DNA of 17,269 nucleotides from RPQK01 sp041946865 (GCA_041946865.1 JBHGBF010000105.1:1-17269), one strand, 5' to 3'; positions 1 to 8,628 are shown, counted from the stretch's first letter. The notes: a model not told the origin generated them from the sequence alone. Numbers and translations are program-made.

Positions 1-87
1 GGTAGCTGAAAAGCGCTACCCTGGGCTGTCATGCTTCACGCTTTCAGCGTGATACAGCCCAGGGTAGCGCTTTTCAGCTACCCTGGG
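1..87. repeat. Compound inverted repeat (REP/BIME-like)
   Basis: Bases 1-29 are perfectly complementary to bases 54-82. The centre carries its own hairpin (36-42 pairs with 46-52, loop TTC). The right arm lies in a 30-nt palindromic unit at 58-87 with 11-bp arms (58-68 and 77-87, sequence CCCAGGGTAGC and its complement). The left arm at 1-25 is the same unit in opposite orientation, cut by the window edge. Two oppositely oriented palindromes around a short spacer is the layout of REP pairs (BIMEs). It could also act as a transcription terminator or be a small non-autonomous mobile element. No transposase is visible here. Confidence 0.85.
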
Positions 88-259
88 TCATTGGGGGCGC
101 ATACGGATCGCTGTTGCCTGTGACGAGACAATCGGCGGAACCGCGAATCGCAAGCGCGTGAGCGTCGGCCGCGTCGTTTCTGTGTTAAGATAGGCCTCAC
201 TTCTCCGCCCGGTGCTGCTGAAGGAAGTTGAGGCAATGGTCTACGAGGGAGGCAAACGA
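88..259. other. Leader region upstream of the plus-strand block
   Basis: No gene is recognised between the inverted repeat and the first plus-strand start. A TAAGAT at 185-190 resembles a -10 box, but no convincing -35 lies 16-18 nt upstream, so a promoter is only suspected. The reading frame of the next gene stays open back to a GTG at 212, but start-site evidence favours a later codon. Confidence 0.3.
248..252 (+). promoter_or_regulatory. Shine-Dalgarno that decides the GTG 260 start
   Basis: A full GGAGG lies 7 nt before the GTG at 260. The in-frame ATG at 236 has only AAGGAAG at 221-227, and the GTG at 212 has nothing comparable. This favours 260 as the main start. Confidence 0.6.
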
Positions 260-799
260 GTGACGGCTGCGCCGTCTCCAGAAGTTTCCGAGCTTGACTT
301 AGAGCCCTTGAAGGCGGCGATTCGCCAGGAGGTCGCTTCGCTACGTTCCTCCGGCCGACAGCTCTTCCCCGATGGAACTCTGAATGCCGACTCTCCCGCC
401 GGCGCTCGCCAAGGCGCCTTCGATGCCGGTTCGGTGCGGCCGATGATTGATCTGGCGGCCTCGTTTACCGATATAGGCGCAAACCTGCCTCCCGTGCACC
501 GTTTCAAAGGGCTGGTCCGCCGACTTGTGCGTCTGATCGCACGACTGGTTCTGACCCTTTCCCGCTTCATCACCGACAGGCAACGGGCCTTCAACCAGCT
601 GACCGTCCGAAACCTGAAGACGCTGGCCGACGGCCTCGAGAACAGCACCTCCGGCCTGGCGGCGCGAGTACAGGCTTTGGAGCAGTTGTCCAATCGGCAG
701 GCGGAGCGTATTGCTTTTCTCGAGGCCGCTTTGAACCGCAGCTCGGAGCAACCCGGCCGTCCCACTGCGAACGGCGCCCCTTGCCGACCGGAGGCTTGA
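260..799 (+). CDS. Coiled-coil protein resembling a methyltransferase N-terminal module
   Basis: From GTG 260 it encodes 179 residues (187 from ATG 236, 195 from GTG 212). No catalytic motif is seen. Residues 11-31 are helical and acidic, 33-75 look flexible, 84-105 are basic and amphipathic with repeated RLV and RLI, then Q108 and FN at 111-112, and 118-160 form a probable coiled coil. The order (short helix, linker, basic RLV segment, Q..FN, coiled coil) matches the first ~130 residues of the methyltransferase encoded at 13382-14509, but here there is no methyltransferase domain. No signal peptide is seen. The stop lies directly before the TTG of the next gene, so the two are probably co-translated. 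It may be a membrane-surface scaffold for the glycosyltransferases or a remnant of a larger enzyme; function unknown. Confidence 0.75.
   Translation: MTAAPSPEVSELDLEPLKAAIRQEVASLRSSGRQLFPDGTLNADSPAGARQGAFDAGSVRPMIDLAASFTDIGANLPPVHRFKGLVRRLVRLIARLVLTLSRFITDRQRAFNQLTVRNLKTLADGLENSTSGLAARVQALEQLSNRQAERIAFLEAALNRSSEQPGRPTANGAPCRPEA
790..794 (+). promoter_or_regulatory. Shine-Dalgarno for TTG start at 800
   Basis: GGAGG lies 5 nt before TTG 800, inside the last codons of the preceding gene. It supports the rare TTG start and tight coupling. Confidence 0.65.
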
Positions 800-1894
800 T
801 TGGCCCGAATCGCCCTCTGCAACTCGGTTATCGAGCCCGGAGACGCGGTCAGCAATGACCTCTTGTCGATGTTCCAGGCGCTGACCGGAATCGGGCACCG
901 ATGCGCTCTGTTCGCCGAGACGGTCATAGAGGCGGAGACTCCGGCGCCGGTTCGTCCAATCGGGGAAGCGAAAGCTTTTCTGCGCGCTTCGGGCTCCATC
1001 CTGATTCTTCACTTCGCCCTTAATTCTGAGGCCGGTATCGAGTTGCTTCGTTCTTGCTCGTGCCGGAAGGTGCTTCGCTACCACAGCGTGACCCCGCCTG
1101 AATTCTTCGAAGGCGTGAGTTCCGGCTACCTGGACGGCTGCCGAGCCGGAAAGGCACAGGCCGCTCTTTTGCCGTCGCTCGATATCGACCTGTTTCTTCC
1201 CGACTCCCATTTCTGCTCGCAGGAACTGGTCGCGTACGGGGTCCCGGCGGAGAAATGCCGGGTCGTTCCGCCTTTCCATCAGGCCGGCCTGCTCGAGGAT
1301 GTCGAGGCGGACTTGAACGAACTCGACCACTGGAACGACGGTTCGGTCAACCTGTTGACGGTCGGCCGGTTGGCGCCGAACAAGGGGCACGCACTGATCA
1401 TCGACGCGTTTGCCGCCTATCGGCAACTATACGATTCGCGCAGTCGGCTGATCATCGTGGGAGGCCTGGATCCCAATCTGCTGGCTTACTCCGATCAACT
1501 TCACGAGCAGACTCGCAAGCGCGGGGTCGGGTCGAGCGTGGTTTTCACCGGCAAAGTTTCCCTGGCGGTGTTGAAGTCCCATTACCTCGCCGCCAGAGTG
1601 CTCCTCGTAGGGAGCCGACATGAGGGGTTCTGCGTGCCGCTTGTCGAGGCGATGCGGCTGCGAGTGCCTGTAGTCGGCTACAGCTGTGCAGGAGTCCGTG
1701 AGACCATGGGTGATGCAGGCCTGCTTTGGGACGAGGCGGACCCTGTACTGATTGCCGCCTCTATTCAGCGCGTGGTTTCCGACCAATCTCTGGCATACCG
1801 AATGACCGACGCGGGGTGGAGCAGGTACGCCATCCGATTCTCGAATAGTCGGGTCAAAGACCGATTTCTAGAGTCTCTGCGAGGTATTCTGTGA
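800..1894 (+). CDS. GT4-family glycosyltransferase
   Basis: A 364-residue GT-B fold glycosyltransferase of family GT4, expected to transfer a sugar from a nucleotide-sugar donor to a lipid-linked or growing glycan on the cytoplasmic side of the membrane. The C-terminal donor domain has TVGRLAPNKGH at 187-197 and the retaining EX7E motif as E275 and E283 in RHEGFCVPLVEAM, followed by a short glycine/proline turn. The N-terminal acceptor half is less typical: it lacks the usual GG(A/S)E loop and includes RYHSVTPPEFF at 93-103. Donor and acceptor cannot be predicted. The TTG start at 800 abuts the previous stop and has a GGAGG; the 3' end overlaps the next GTG by 4 nt (GTGA). Family assignment is firm, specificity unknown. 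Confidence 0.92.
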   Translation: MARIALCNSVIEPGDAVSNDLLSMFQALTGIGHRCALFAETVIEAETPAPVRPIGEAKAFLRASGSILILHFALNSEAGIELLRSCSCRKVLRYHSVTPPEFFEGVSSGYLDGCRAGKAQAALLPSLDIDLFLPDSHFCSQELVAYGVPAEKCRVVPPFHQAGLLEDVEADLNELDHWNDGSVNLLTVGRLAPNKGHALIIDAFAAYRQLYDSRSRLIIVGGLDPNLLAYSDQLHEQTRKRGVGSSVVFTGKVSLAVLKSHYLAARVLLVGSRHEGFCVPLVEAMRLRVPVVGYSCAGVRETMGDAGLLWDEADPVLIAASIQRVVSDQSLAYRMTDAGWSRYAIRFSNSRVKDRFLESLRGIL

Positions 1895-3102
1895 AGCGGG
1901 TGGGAATCGTTTTGCCAAGGTGGCATCCCAGTGTCGTCGGCGGCGCCGAGGTACTCGGTTGGCAGTGGGCCACCCTCCTCAAGGAGACTTACCCGACGGA
2001 TCTGCTTACGACATGTGCCTTGGACCTCAATACCTGGGCCAATGACCTCCCTGCCCAGACAACCGAGGAGCATGGGGTCATCGTGCGTCGTTTCAGGGTC
2101 AGCCAAGGCCGGACGGCTTACTGGCACGAACTGCATGTCCGTTTGCTCAGCGCCGTCGCCCCGCCGGCGACCGGCGGAGGCCGGCCTCAGCGCTTCGTCC
2201 CTTGGAGCCAGGCCCTGCAGGAGGAGTTCATCCGCCGGCAGGGTCCGTATTCTTCGGAGCTGTGCGATTTTCTGGCCGGGAAATGGCAGGATTACCGCGC
2301 CCTGATCTTCCTGCCCTACCTTTACGCAACCACGTACTTCCCGGCGCGGCTGATTCCGCCTTCGCGGTTTGTCCTGGCCCCGCTGCTTCACGACGAGGCG
2401 CCCGCGCGCCTGTCGGTCTACGGTGAGATGGCGCGTCGCGCGCGCGCGGTCTTGTGGAACACCCCGGCGGAACAGTCCTTTGGCGAATCGATCTGGGGAC
2501 AGTTGCCCGGCCGAGTTGCAGGAATGGGCATTGACCTCAGGGAACGCAAACCCGCCGAGCTCGGCTTTCCGTACCTGCTCTACTCCGGTCGGATCGATGC
2601 GCACAAAGGCTGCGATACGCTCGTGAACTACTTTCTTCGGTACAAGCAGGAACGGCCATCGCCGCTTCGCCTGGTCCTCACGGGTAAGGACGAGCTAGGC
2701 CTGCCGAGTCACGCCGACATTGACTTTCGAGGCTTTATTTCAGAGGAAGAGAAATTCGAATTGATGGCCGGCGCTCGGCTGTTTGTCCTGTTGTCTCCGA
2801 ACGAAAGCCTGAGCATTTCGACGCTGGAGGCGATGGTTCAGAAGACGCCCGTCCTGGTGAGCTCGAGAGCGCCGGTCTTGGCGGACCACGTCCGCCTGAG
2901 CGGCGGCGGCTTCACGTGCAGTGATTACCCGGATTTTGCCCGGGCGGTTGATCGGATGCTGGATCAGCCCGGGGCGGGCGCCGAGATGGGCCGCCGCGGC
3001 CATGAATATGTGGTGGCCGGCTACAGCCGCGACCGGGTCGCAGCCGTTTTGCGGGACACGATCGAGGAATGCGGTTCAACAGGCTTCCGCGACCCGAGTT
3101 GA
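1891..3102 (+). CDS. GT4-family glycosyltransferase
   Basis: A 403-residue GT-B glycosyltransferase. The N-terminal loop PSVVGGAE at 13-20 is the typical GT4 acceptor-side glycine loop. YSGRIDAHKGCD at 231-242 opens the donor domain, and the EX7E pair is E305 and E313 in NESLSISTLEAM. The start GTG overlaps the preceding stop (GTGA), so translation is probably coupled. It is the last gene of the plus-strand block and converges on the minus-strand operon, whose final stop is at 3186-3188. No clear hairpin terminator lies in the 83 nt between the two stops. The N-terminal half (about 95-160) is longer than in the other GT4 enzymes here. Substrate unknown. Confidence 0.92.
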   Translation: MKRVGIVLPRWHPSVVGGAEVLGWQWATLLKETYPTDLLTTCALDLNTWANDLPAQTTEEHGVIVRRFRVSQGRTAYWHELHVRLLSAVAPPATGGGRPQRFVPWSQALQEEFIRRQGPYSSELCDFLAGKWQDYRALIFLPYLYATTYFPARLIPPSRFVLAPLLHDEAPARLSVYGEMARRARAVLWNTPAEQSFGESIWGQLPGRVAGMGIDLRERKPAELGFPYLLYSGRIDAHKGCDTLVNYFLRYKQERPSPLRLVLTGKDELGLPSHADIDFRGFISEEEKFELMAGARLFVLLSPNESLSISTLEAMVQKTPVLVSSRAPVLADHVRLSGGGFTCSDYPDFARAVDRMLDQPGAGAEMGRRGHEYVVAGYSRDRVAAVLRDTIEECGSTGFRDPS

Positions 3103-3185
3103 GTCAGAACATGGAATTGGGGTCGAAGCTGACGCATTATTCCCAGGCGCCGGTCGGCACGCAAGAGTTTCAGAGTTTCGGACCC

Positions 3186-5075
3186 TTACCGGAGCACGCC
3201 TCGCTCGGTCGCAGCCAACAGAGTCCCGGCGGCATCAACGAAAAGATCGTAAACGACGGTTCCCTGCATCCCGGGCACTGGAGTCCAAGACAGGCCCAGA
3301 TCCTCGCTCGCAAAAACCCCGTCCCCATAAGTCCCGGCGTAGATACGACCCTGCGCGCCAGCATGAACAACTGCTGTAATGTAGTTGTTGGGGATCCCTT
3401 CGGTGAGTAGTCTCCAAGTCGCGCCTCGATCAGTGCTGACGAAGAGGCCTTTGTTTGTTCCAGCCAGGACACGATTACCGCCCGAAGAAGGATCGAAGCT
3501 GATCGAGAAAGCGGTGATACGGGAAAACCCCTGATGGGTGACGGAAGCCTGTTGCCATGTGGCCCCACCGTTGGTGCTACGATACAAGCCAAAATCAAAG
3601 CTTCCGGCCAGGATTTCATTTGAATTCGTAGGGTTTATTGCGAGACTTCTGATCGGGGTGTTGAGTGATGTCTGGGAGAAATTGATGCCATCCGTGGCCT
3701 TCAGGACTCCATGCTGAAACGAAGCAGCGTAAACGAGGTCGCGATTAATCGGATCGACCACAACGGAATTAATGTCCACGACCTGTGAAATCGTTTGGTA
3801 AGGGACCCGGGTCCAGCTCGCGCCGGCATTGGTGGATTTCCAGAGTCCAAAACGTTTTGCCCCCGCGTACACATAAGAGGGGTCCGAGGGCGCCGCCGCC
3901 AATGACAATACCGTGAAAGTGTTCCGGTTCGGCTCGAATTCGAGGCTTGGGGCTGGGCCAGCCCAGGAGGAGGCATCCGTGCTGGTAAAAACGCCTCCTT
4001 CCTGAAGAGCCGCGTGGTAATAGCCGCCGCCATCTCGAATCGAGTAGACCGCTGAAGCCTTCAACCCCGTATTGAAAGGCGAACAGACCTCCGAAGTGGA
4101 ATGAAAATTGGTCGTGCGGTAGACTCCCAACCCGAGAAGACCTTCATACAGGACGTTGTCCACCGTCCCGAACTCGATCGAGTGGATCTCCGCCCACGTA
4201 TCACTGACCCACGCGCCCGTCTGCAAGGTGGCGCCTCCGTCCGTGCTGTAATGGACTCCATTGCGGGTTGCAAAGGCGAAGCTGTCCTGAGAGAAGAACT
4301 TAATCTGATTAACGCCCTCAAAAACTATGCTGCTCGGGACTTCACCCCAGGTCTCGACGCCATCACTCGACCTGAAAAGGGTTCCTCGAATCGACGGGTG
4401 GCAGCTGCCCATCCAGACGTTGTTCGTGTTCGGCTGGAAGGCGATTGCCTTCACTGAGTAGTTTTCGTTAGTGGAAGTTCCGACCGTCGGATCAGGGATC
4501 CCCGAGTTTTTCGCCTGCCAGGTCTGTCCTCCATCGGTGCTCTTGAATATCCCTTTGGTCTCCGTTCCCGCCATCACAATCAGGCCGTTCGTCGAATGAA
4601 CCGCCAGAGCCTGAACATGGAGGTCGGTCAGCCCTTGAATGTGGGCGGTGAAGCTGTCGCCGCCATCCGTGGATTTCATCACGCCGCCACCCGAGGTGCC
4701 GAGGAAGACAGTGGTCAATGAGGACGGTGAAATCTCTACGACTTCAACCGCTTGGGTGGTTTTCTGGACCCAGGACTGTCCGCCATTTGTGCTCTTGAAC
4801 ATCCCACCTAACGTGGCAGCGTAGAGCACGCCGTTAGGATCAATCGCCAGGTCACGAACATGGAGGTCGGTTAGGCCGTTGTTGACCGCTGTCCAGTCCC
4901 CAAGCGGGGACAGGTTTCTCCTCCAGACACCAGCTGAACTGGTGGCCGCATAGAGCACGGTACCTGAGTTATCCCTAACCAGGTCGTGCACAACGGCGGC
5001 TTCTGGGCCAGTATTTGCCGCAAGCAGCGGCTGGGCCAGCAATACTACCAATAGCGAGAGCCGGTTAAATGGCAT
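3186..5075 (-). CDS. Secreted Asp-box (BNR) beta-propeller protein
   Basis: 629 residues with a likely signal peptide (hydrophobic 6-19, ending near LLAA). The mature part is a series of Asp-box repeats of type S-x-D/N-x-G-x-x-W/F, for example STNGGQSW 95-102, STDGGDSF 135-142, STDGGQTW 179-186, SSDGVETW 236-243, STNAGASW 414-421, STNGGATW 500-507, STDRGATW 547-554 and SEDLGLSW 590-597. This suggests one or two sialidase/sortilin-like propellers. Asp boxes are structural; no sialidase active-site arginine triad is identified, so enzyme activity is not claimed. The chain ends at GVLR, where a further Asp box would be expected. It starts 17 nt after the stop of the DUF4214 protein gene, with only a weak ribosome site, as the last gene of the minus-strand block. 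Role in glycan binding or surface attachment is inference. Confidence 0.85.
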   Translation of the reverse strand: MPFNRLSLLVVLLAQPLLAANTGPEAAVVHDLVRDNSGTVLYAATSSAGVWRRNLSPLGDWTAVNNGLTDLHVRDLAIDPNGVLYAATLGGMFKSTNGGQSWVQKTTQAVEVVEISPSSLTTVFLGTSGGGVMKSTDGGDSFTAHIQGLTDLHVQALAVHSTNGLIVMAGTETKGIFKSTDGGQTWQAKNSGIPDPTVGTSTNENYSVKAIAFQPNTNNVWMGSCHPSIRGTLFRSSDGVETWGEVPSSIVFEGVNQIKFFSQDSFAFATRNGVHYSTDGGATLQTGAWVSDTWAEIHSIEFGTVDNVLYEGLLGLGVYRTTNFHSTSEVCSPFNTGLKASAVYSIRDGGGYYHAALQEGGVFTSTDASSWAGPAPSLEFEPNRNTFTVLSLAAAPSDPSYVYAGAKRFGLWKSTNAGASWTRVPYQTISQVVDINSVVVDPINRDLVYAASFQHGVLKATDGINFSQTSLNTPIRSLAINPTNSNEILAGSFDFGLYRSTNGGATWQQASVTHQGFSRITAFSISFDPSSGGNRVLAGTNKGLFVSTDRGATWRLLTEGIPNNYITAVVHAGAQGRIYAGTYGDGVFASEDLGLSWTPVPGMQGTVVYDLFVDAAGTLLAATERGVLR

Positions 5076-5092
5076 AGGCTGTCACCCGTTGA

Positions 5093-7330
5093 CTAGAAAA
5101 CCTCGAACCGCCACCGGTACTCGGGAGAATCGAGGAAAAGCTGTATCAGATCGAGTTTTGACCGACCGTGACTGAACTCGTTGATCCAGAAATCGTACCC
5201 CGCATCCTCTGCGGTCCGCCTGAGCAACCCGATGTACTCCAACTGAACGAAAATGCTGTTCTCCGTTTGCGCCACATACTCCGGAGAATCCACGAAATTG
5301 ACCGTGACCTCCGATCGAGTCATTTCACCCCTGGCCAGCTTGCCCACCCAGAAGTTCAGACCGCCCGTGTCCGGTTCCCGCAGCAGGATATTCAGGTAGA
5401 GGCGACGTACGAACTCGCTGTGCGTCAAGTTCCCGCCAAATCGGTACTGAAACTCAGGCGACGAAATGAAGTAGTTTACGACCTGCATCCTGTTCCACGA
5501 ACCGTTGTTCAACGAGTTGAGCCAGAACATGAATCCTTCGTACTCGGCTCTTCTAAACAGCACGCCGGCGTATAAGCGCGCAACGAAAGCCCCGTTGCCC
5601 TGAAATTCGGCGCTCTTGAAGAACTCCCAAGTCACCTGCGCACGTGTTCTTCGCCCACTGTTCAGTTCGTCCAGCCAGAAATTCAACCCCCCTGGTTCCG
5701 GCGCCCGGTTCAGAAAGTCGTAATACAGCTGCCTCACGAAGAAGGCGTTGTCGGAGATGTCGGCCACAATCAGACGAAAACTGGGCGGTGTTGGATCTGG
5801 TTCGAGCAGGTCGTCTGTCGGGATAAGACGGACTGTGTAAACCCCGTAGTTGGGAAAAGACACCGTCACCCTGGAGCTCGAGCCTGCGCCAGTGCTTGTA
5901 TTTGCGCGCGCTCCTCCCCAGTCCCAGAGGTACGACTGAACGGAGCCATCCGGGTCGGACGCTGTGCCCTCGAACGTGAATGCCACATTCGGCTTGATCT
6001 TCAGATCTGAATCGCCTGGACTGACAATGACGGCGTCGGGCGCCTGGTTGTTAACCGTAGAGGAGTAACGATACTCGATCTCATCGGCCTGGCCTGACCT
6101 GTTGTGTCCCTCGTAGAAGACGTGAATCTTGCTGGACGTGCTCGCCACGTCAATATTTGAAACATACAAGCCACCGTCCGGTTGCCCGAGCGGTTCGAAT
6201 GTTCTCCCGTCGTCCAGGCTGCAGCGAGCCAGCAACTCGCCGTACGTGATGTTTGCAGAGGAGACGGCTTGAAAGCCGTGCCACAGAACGTAGATTCGCC
6301 CCTGGGTATCAGCAATGACGGCCGTGTCGCCCTGCAGCGCACCCGACAGCTGAGGATTCGGTTCTTTGTGCTCGAAGCCATAGTCACTCAGCTGAACGAC
6401 TGGTCCCCAGGTGAGTCCCCCGTCAGGACTTCGCCGGTAAAAGACGTTCATCCCATTCTTAGCTTCCCACCAACTCACGTGCAGAGCGCCGCTGGTGCTC
6501 ACCGTCATGTCAGCACCAAAGCAGTTCGCCGTATCCAAGGGCAGAACTGGAGAAACGGCCGCCGCGGGGGGAAGCCAGGTTGCCCCCTCGTCAAGGCTCA
6601 GGTAATGGAAAACGTCGTATGGAGGAAATCCGCCCTGCGGATCTCCGAGCCGGGTGGAGCGGAAAATAACATGCAGTCGTCCGGCCTGGTCTTTGACTAT
6701 CTTCGGATGCTCATTGTCGACCACGCCGTCATTGGTCGTCACTATCTTTGTTGAGGACCACGTCGCGCCTGAATCGGTACTCTTTCGGAAGAAAAGGCCG
6801 CTGGCGTGAGTGACAGGGTCGATATCAAACCAGATCAAGTAGACGTTTGCGCCTTGGGCATATATGGAGGGAACTCGAGACGGATAGTTGTCTGCGACCG
6901 TCATCCGGACAGGAGACCCAAACGTGACTCCGCCGTCGCTGCTTCGGACAACATAGATGTCCCCTTTCCCCGCAGGGTCAGCGCCATCTCGCTGGTCCTG
7001 CCACGCGATGAAGACATAGCCTTCGGAAGTCGCTGCAACAGTCGGGAAGTTGTGGTCCCATGCTTCGGTTGTCAAAGCCTGTGGAGCGCTCCAATTCACG
7101 CCTGCATCGGTGCTCCGCATAAAAAAGACTTGAAATTTGCCTGAACCCTCGACGTGCGAAAATGTGAGGTAAAGGTTGTTCCCGACGCCAAACGCCTGAG
7201 GGCGGAGCGATAGACCCAGCAGCTGGGTCACCGCCTGGCGCGAGGTCCATGTCTGACCACACGGAGAGGGCGACAACGAGAGGGCGACTAACGCTAAGAT
7301 TGACAATCGATTAGCAACCGGGAAGCGCAT
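5093..7330 (-). CDS. Secreted Asp-box propeller, PKD and DUF4214 protein
   Basis: 745 residues with a signal peptide (basic MRFPVANR, then hydrophobic 9-22). Residues about 27-425 carry six Asp boxes (73-80, 130-137, 184-191, 245-252, 301-308, 371-378; for example SSDGGVTF and SPDGGLTW), consistent with a six-bladed sialidase-like propeller. Residues 430-522 form a PKD-type Ig-like domain (ASDPDGSVQSYLWDWG at 457-472, then a YTVRL strand at 498-502). Residues about 528-742 contain four DUF4214-type repeats with the pattern Y..(L/V)L.R...GG..FW and a closing S(P/A)E(F/Y). The protein is presumably exported and surface or matrix associated. It is followed 17 nt later by the second Asp-box gene. 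The 92-nt upstream gap leaves room for a separate promoter, but none is clear. Confidence 0.88.
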   Translation of the reverse strand: MRFPVANRLSILALVALSLSPSPCGQTWTSRQAVTQLLGLSLRPQAFGVGNNLYLTFSHVEGSGKFQVFFMRSTDAGVNWSAPQALTTEAWDHNFPTVAATSEGYVFIAWQDQRDGADPAGKGDIYVVRSSDGGVTFGSPVRMTVADNYPSRVPSIYAQGANVYLIWFDIDPVTHASGLFFRKSTDSGATWSSTKIVTTNDGVVDNEHPKIVKDQAGRLHVIFRSTRLGDPQGGFPPYDVFHYLSLDEGATWLPPAAAVSPVLPLDTANCFGADMTVSTSGALHVSWWEAKNGMNVFYRRSPDGGLTWGPVVQLSDYGFEHKEPNPQLSGALQGDTAVIADTQGRIYVLWHGFQAVSSANITYGELLARCSLDDGRTFEPLGQPDGGLYVSNIDVASTSSKIHVFYEGHNRSGQADEIEYRYSSTVNNQAPDAVIVSPGDSDLKIKPNVAFTFEGTASDPDGSVQSYLWDWGGARANTSTGAGSSSRVTVSFPNYGVYTVRLIPTDDLLEPDPTPPSFRLIVADISDNAFFVRQLYYDFLNRAPEPGGLNFWLDELNSGRRTRAQVTWEFFKSAEFQGNGAFVARLYAGVLFRRAEYEGFMFWLNSLNNGSWNRMQVVNYFISSPEFQYRFGGNLTHSEFVRRLYLNILLREPDTGGLNFWVGKLARGEMTRSEVTVNFVDSPEYVAQTENSIFVQLEYIGLLRRTAEDAGYDFWINEFSHGRSKLDLIQLFLDSPEYRWRFEVF

Positions 7331-7422
7331 CTCTTTTACCTGCCACTAAGCTACCCCGGCGGGGGCATTGGGAGTGTGATTGGACTCACTGCTTCGCGAC
7401 CGGTACCCCCGCCATTCTGCGA

Positions 7423-8628
7423 CTAGACGATCACGTGAAAGCCGTTTGCCCAAAAGACCATCAAAAACGCTTGAATAAGGGCCAAGCCAACACTCATCAG
7501 CTCGTCACGACGTCGATTCTCGCAAAGACCACCGAGAAGTATCGCTAACGGGAAAATCACAATCGCGTAGCGGAACATGCTATTCATCACGGCCTGGCCA
7601 TTGACGAGCAGCACAGCCAGATTGAGGGCCGCCCAAGACCAGTAGGCAAAAGGAAAGCGCCGCCACGCCCATACGATCACGCCAATCAGAATGACTGTAA
7701 ATACCGCGTTCACCTGGTCTTCGGGGCCCCTGGAAAAGAGATTGTCGATGATAAGGTTGAAGGGATTCTGGTAGGCATGTTTCCAGCCGGTGGCACGTAC
7801 GTGCACATAAGCCAGCCAGTCTCCGGTCAGACGATGGCAGTACGCGGAATAAGCCCCGATTCCGGCGGGCAAGAGCATCAGCCAGAGCACGTTGGACCTG
7901 ATTCTCCGGAACTGGAAATGGCAATGCCTCAGGTACTCGAAGCCAAGCGGGAAGAGGGCGATGATTCCGTTCGGACGAGTCAGGCAAAGGAAAAATCCGC
8001 TCAGGCCGACAAGCCACCACTTGGGCTCCGGCCGCCTCGCAAAGTAGAAGCAGGCTAATGCGAGTGCGACAAACAGGGATTCGGAAAAACCAGCAGACAA
8101 CACGAAACCTGCCGGCATGAGATAAAAGTACTTGACCGATCGAAGGGCCGTTTCGCGGTTGCTTTCAAGCAAGACCAGGCGGTACAGCAGCAAGGAACCT
8201 GCCATCAGGCAGAAATTAGCGATCAGCAGACCGCCCACATAGTAATGTGGAGCGAAAAGGCGCATCAACAACGGATACAACGGGAAGAAGCAGTAGTTGG
8301 CCTGGTTGAGCTTAATCGGGTCAGCCGAAAGGGCGGTCGAATATCCCGACTGGGCAATCTCAAGAAACCACCCAGTGTCCCAGACACCCCAAATGTCCAG
8401 CCAAAGATGGCGGGAATAAACCCAGTAATAATGCTGTCCATGAAAGGGTTCAAGGAACTGGCGCGAGTAGACTCCGATCACGGTCAGAAGCGTCCGGGTG
8501 GTGACAAAAAGAATGACTATAAACCTCAAGCCATCGAGCCATGAAGGCAAGCGAGTAAAGGCACTCGTATAGGGACGAGCCGGACTGTCAACTTTCGCTG
8601 ACGATTTACCGGTCAACTGACTGCTCAT
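7423..8628 (-). CDS. PIG-V-like GT-C membrane mannosyltransferase
   Basis: A multi-pass membrane protein of 401 residues from ATG 8628 (418 from GTG 8679). Hydrophobic segments lie near 34-52, 130-152, 172-195, 205-230, 247-262, 306-322, 330-350, 353-367 and 378-395. WDTGWFLEIAQSGY at 83-96 in the first non-cytoplasmic loop fits the acidic catalytic loop of GT-C enzymes. Also seen are FFPLYPLLMRLF at 114-125, SAGFSESLF at 178-186 and TRPNG at 217-221, all features I associate with the PIG-V/GT76 mannosyltransferase family. It would use a polyprenyl-phosphate sugar on the periplasmic face. The ATG start is chosen because GGAG precedes it; it overlaps the upstream small ORF by 23 nt. Donor sugar is uncertain. 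Confidence 0.82.
   Translation of the reverse strand: MSSQLTGKSSAKVDSPARPYTSAFTRLPSWLDGLRFIVILFVTTRTLLTVIGVYSRQFLEPFHGQHYYWVYSRHLWLDIWGVWDTGWFLEIAQSGYSTALSADPIKLNQANYCFFPLYPLLMRLFAPHYYVGGLLIANFCLMAGSLLLYRLVLLESNRETALRSVKYFYLMPAGFVLSAGFSESLFVALALACFYFARRPEPKWWLVGLSGFFLCLTRPNGIIALFPLGFEYLRHCHFQFRRIRSNVLWLMLLPAGIGAYSAYCHRLTGDWLAYVHVRATGWKHAYQNPFNLIIDNLFSRGPEDQVNAVFTVILIGVIVWAWRRFPFAYWSWAALNLAVLLVNGQAVMNSMFRYAIVIFPLAILLGGLCENRRRDELMSVGLALIQAFLMVFWANGFHVIV

Noticed and set aside
341..1426. Long open frame on the minus strand (361 codons)
   Set aside because: It lies wholly opposite the coiled-coil and GT4 genes, its translation has no family motif, and the plus-strand product has clear GT4 signatures and ribosome sites.
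1765..2604. Open minus-strand frame of 279 codons
   Set aside because: It is antisense to two coupled GT4 genes and has an Arg/Pro/Gln-rich composition typical of shadow frames in GC-rich DNA.
4617..4890. Short direct DNA repeats (CATGGAGGTCGGT) within the propeller gene
   Set aside because: These encode equivalent positions (GLTDLHV) of two propeller blades, so they are explained by protein repeat duplication rather than a mobile element.
3186..7330. Active sialidase function for the Asp-box proteins
   Set aside because: Asp boxes define the propeller fold only; I cannot identify the arginine triad or the nucleophilic Tyr/Glu pair of sialidases.
7358..7413. Inverted repeat GGCGGGGG / CCCCCGCC in the gap before the DUF4214 gene
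   Set aside because: Only 8 bp, low complexity, 40 nt apart and no T-run; likely chance in GC-rich DNA.
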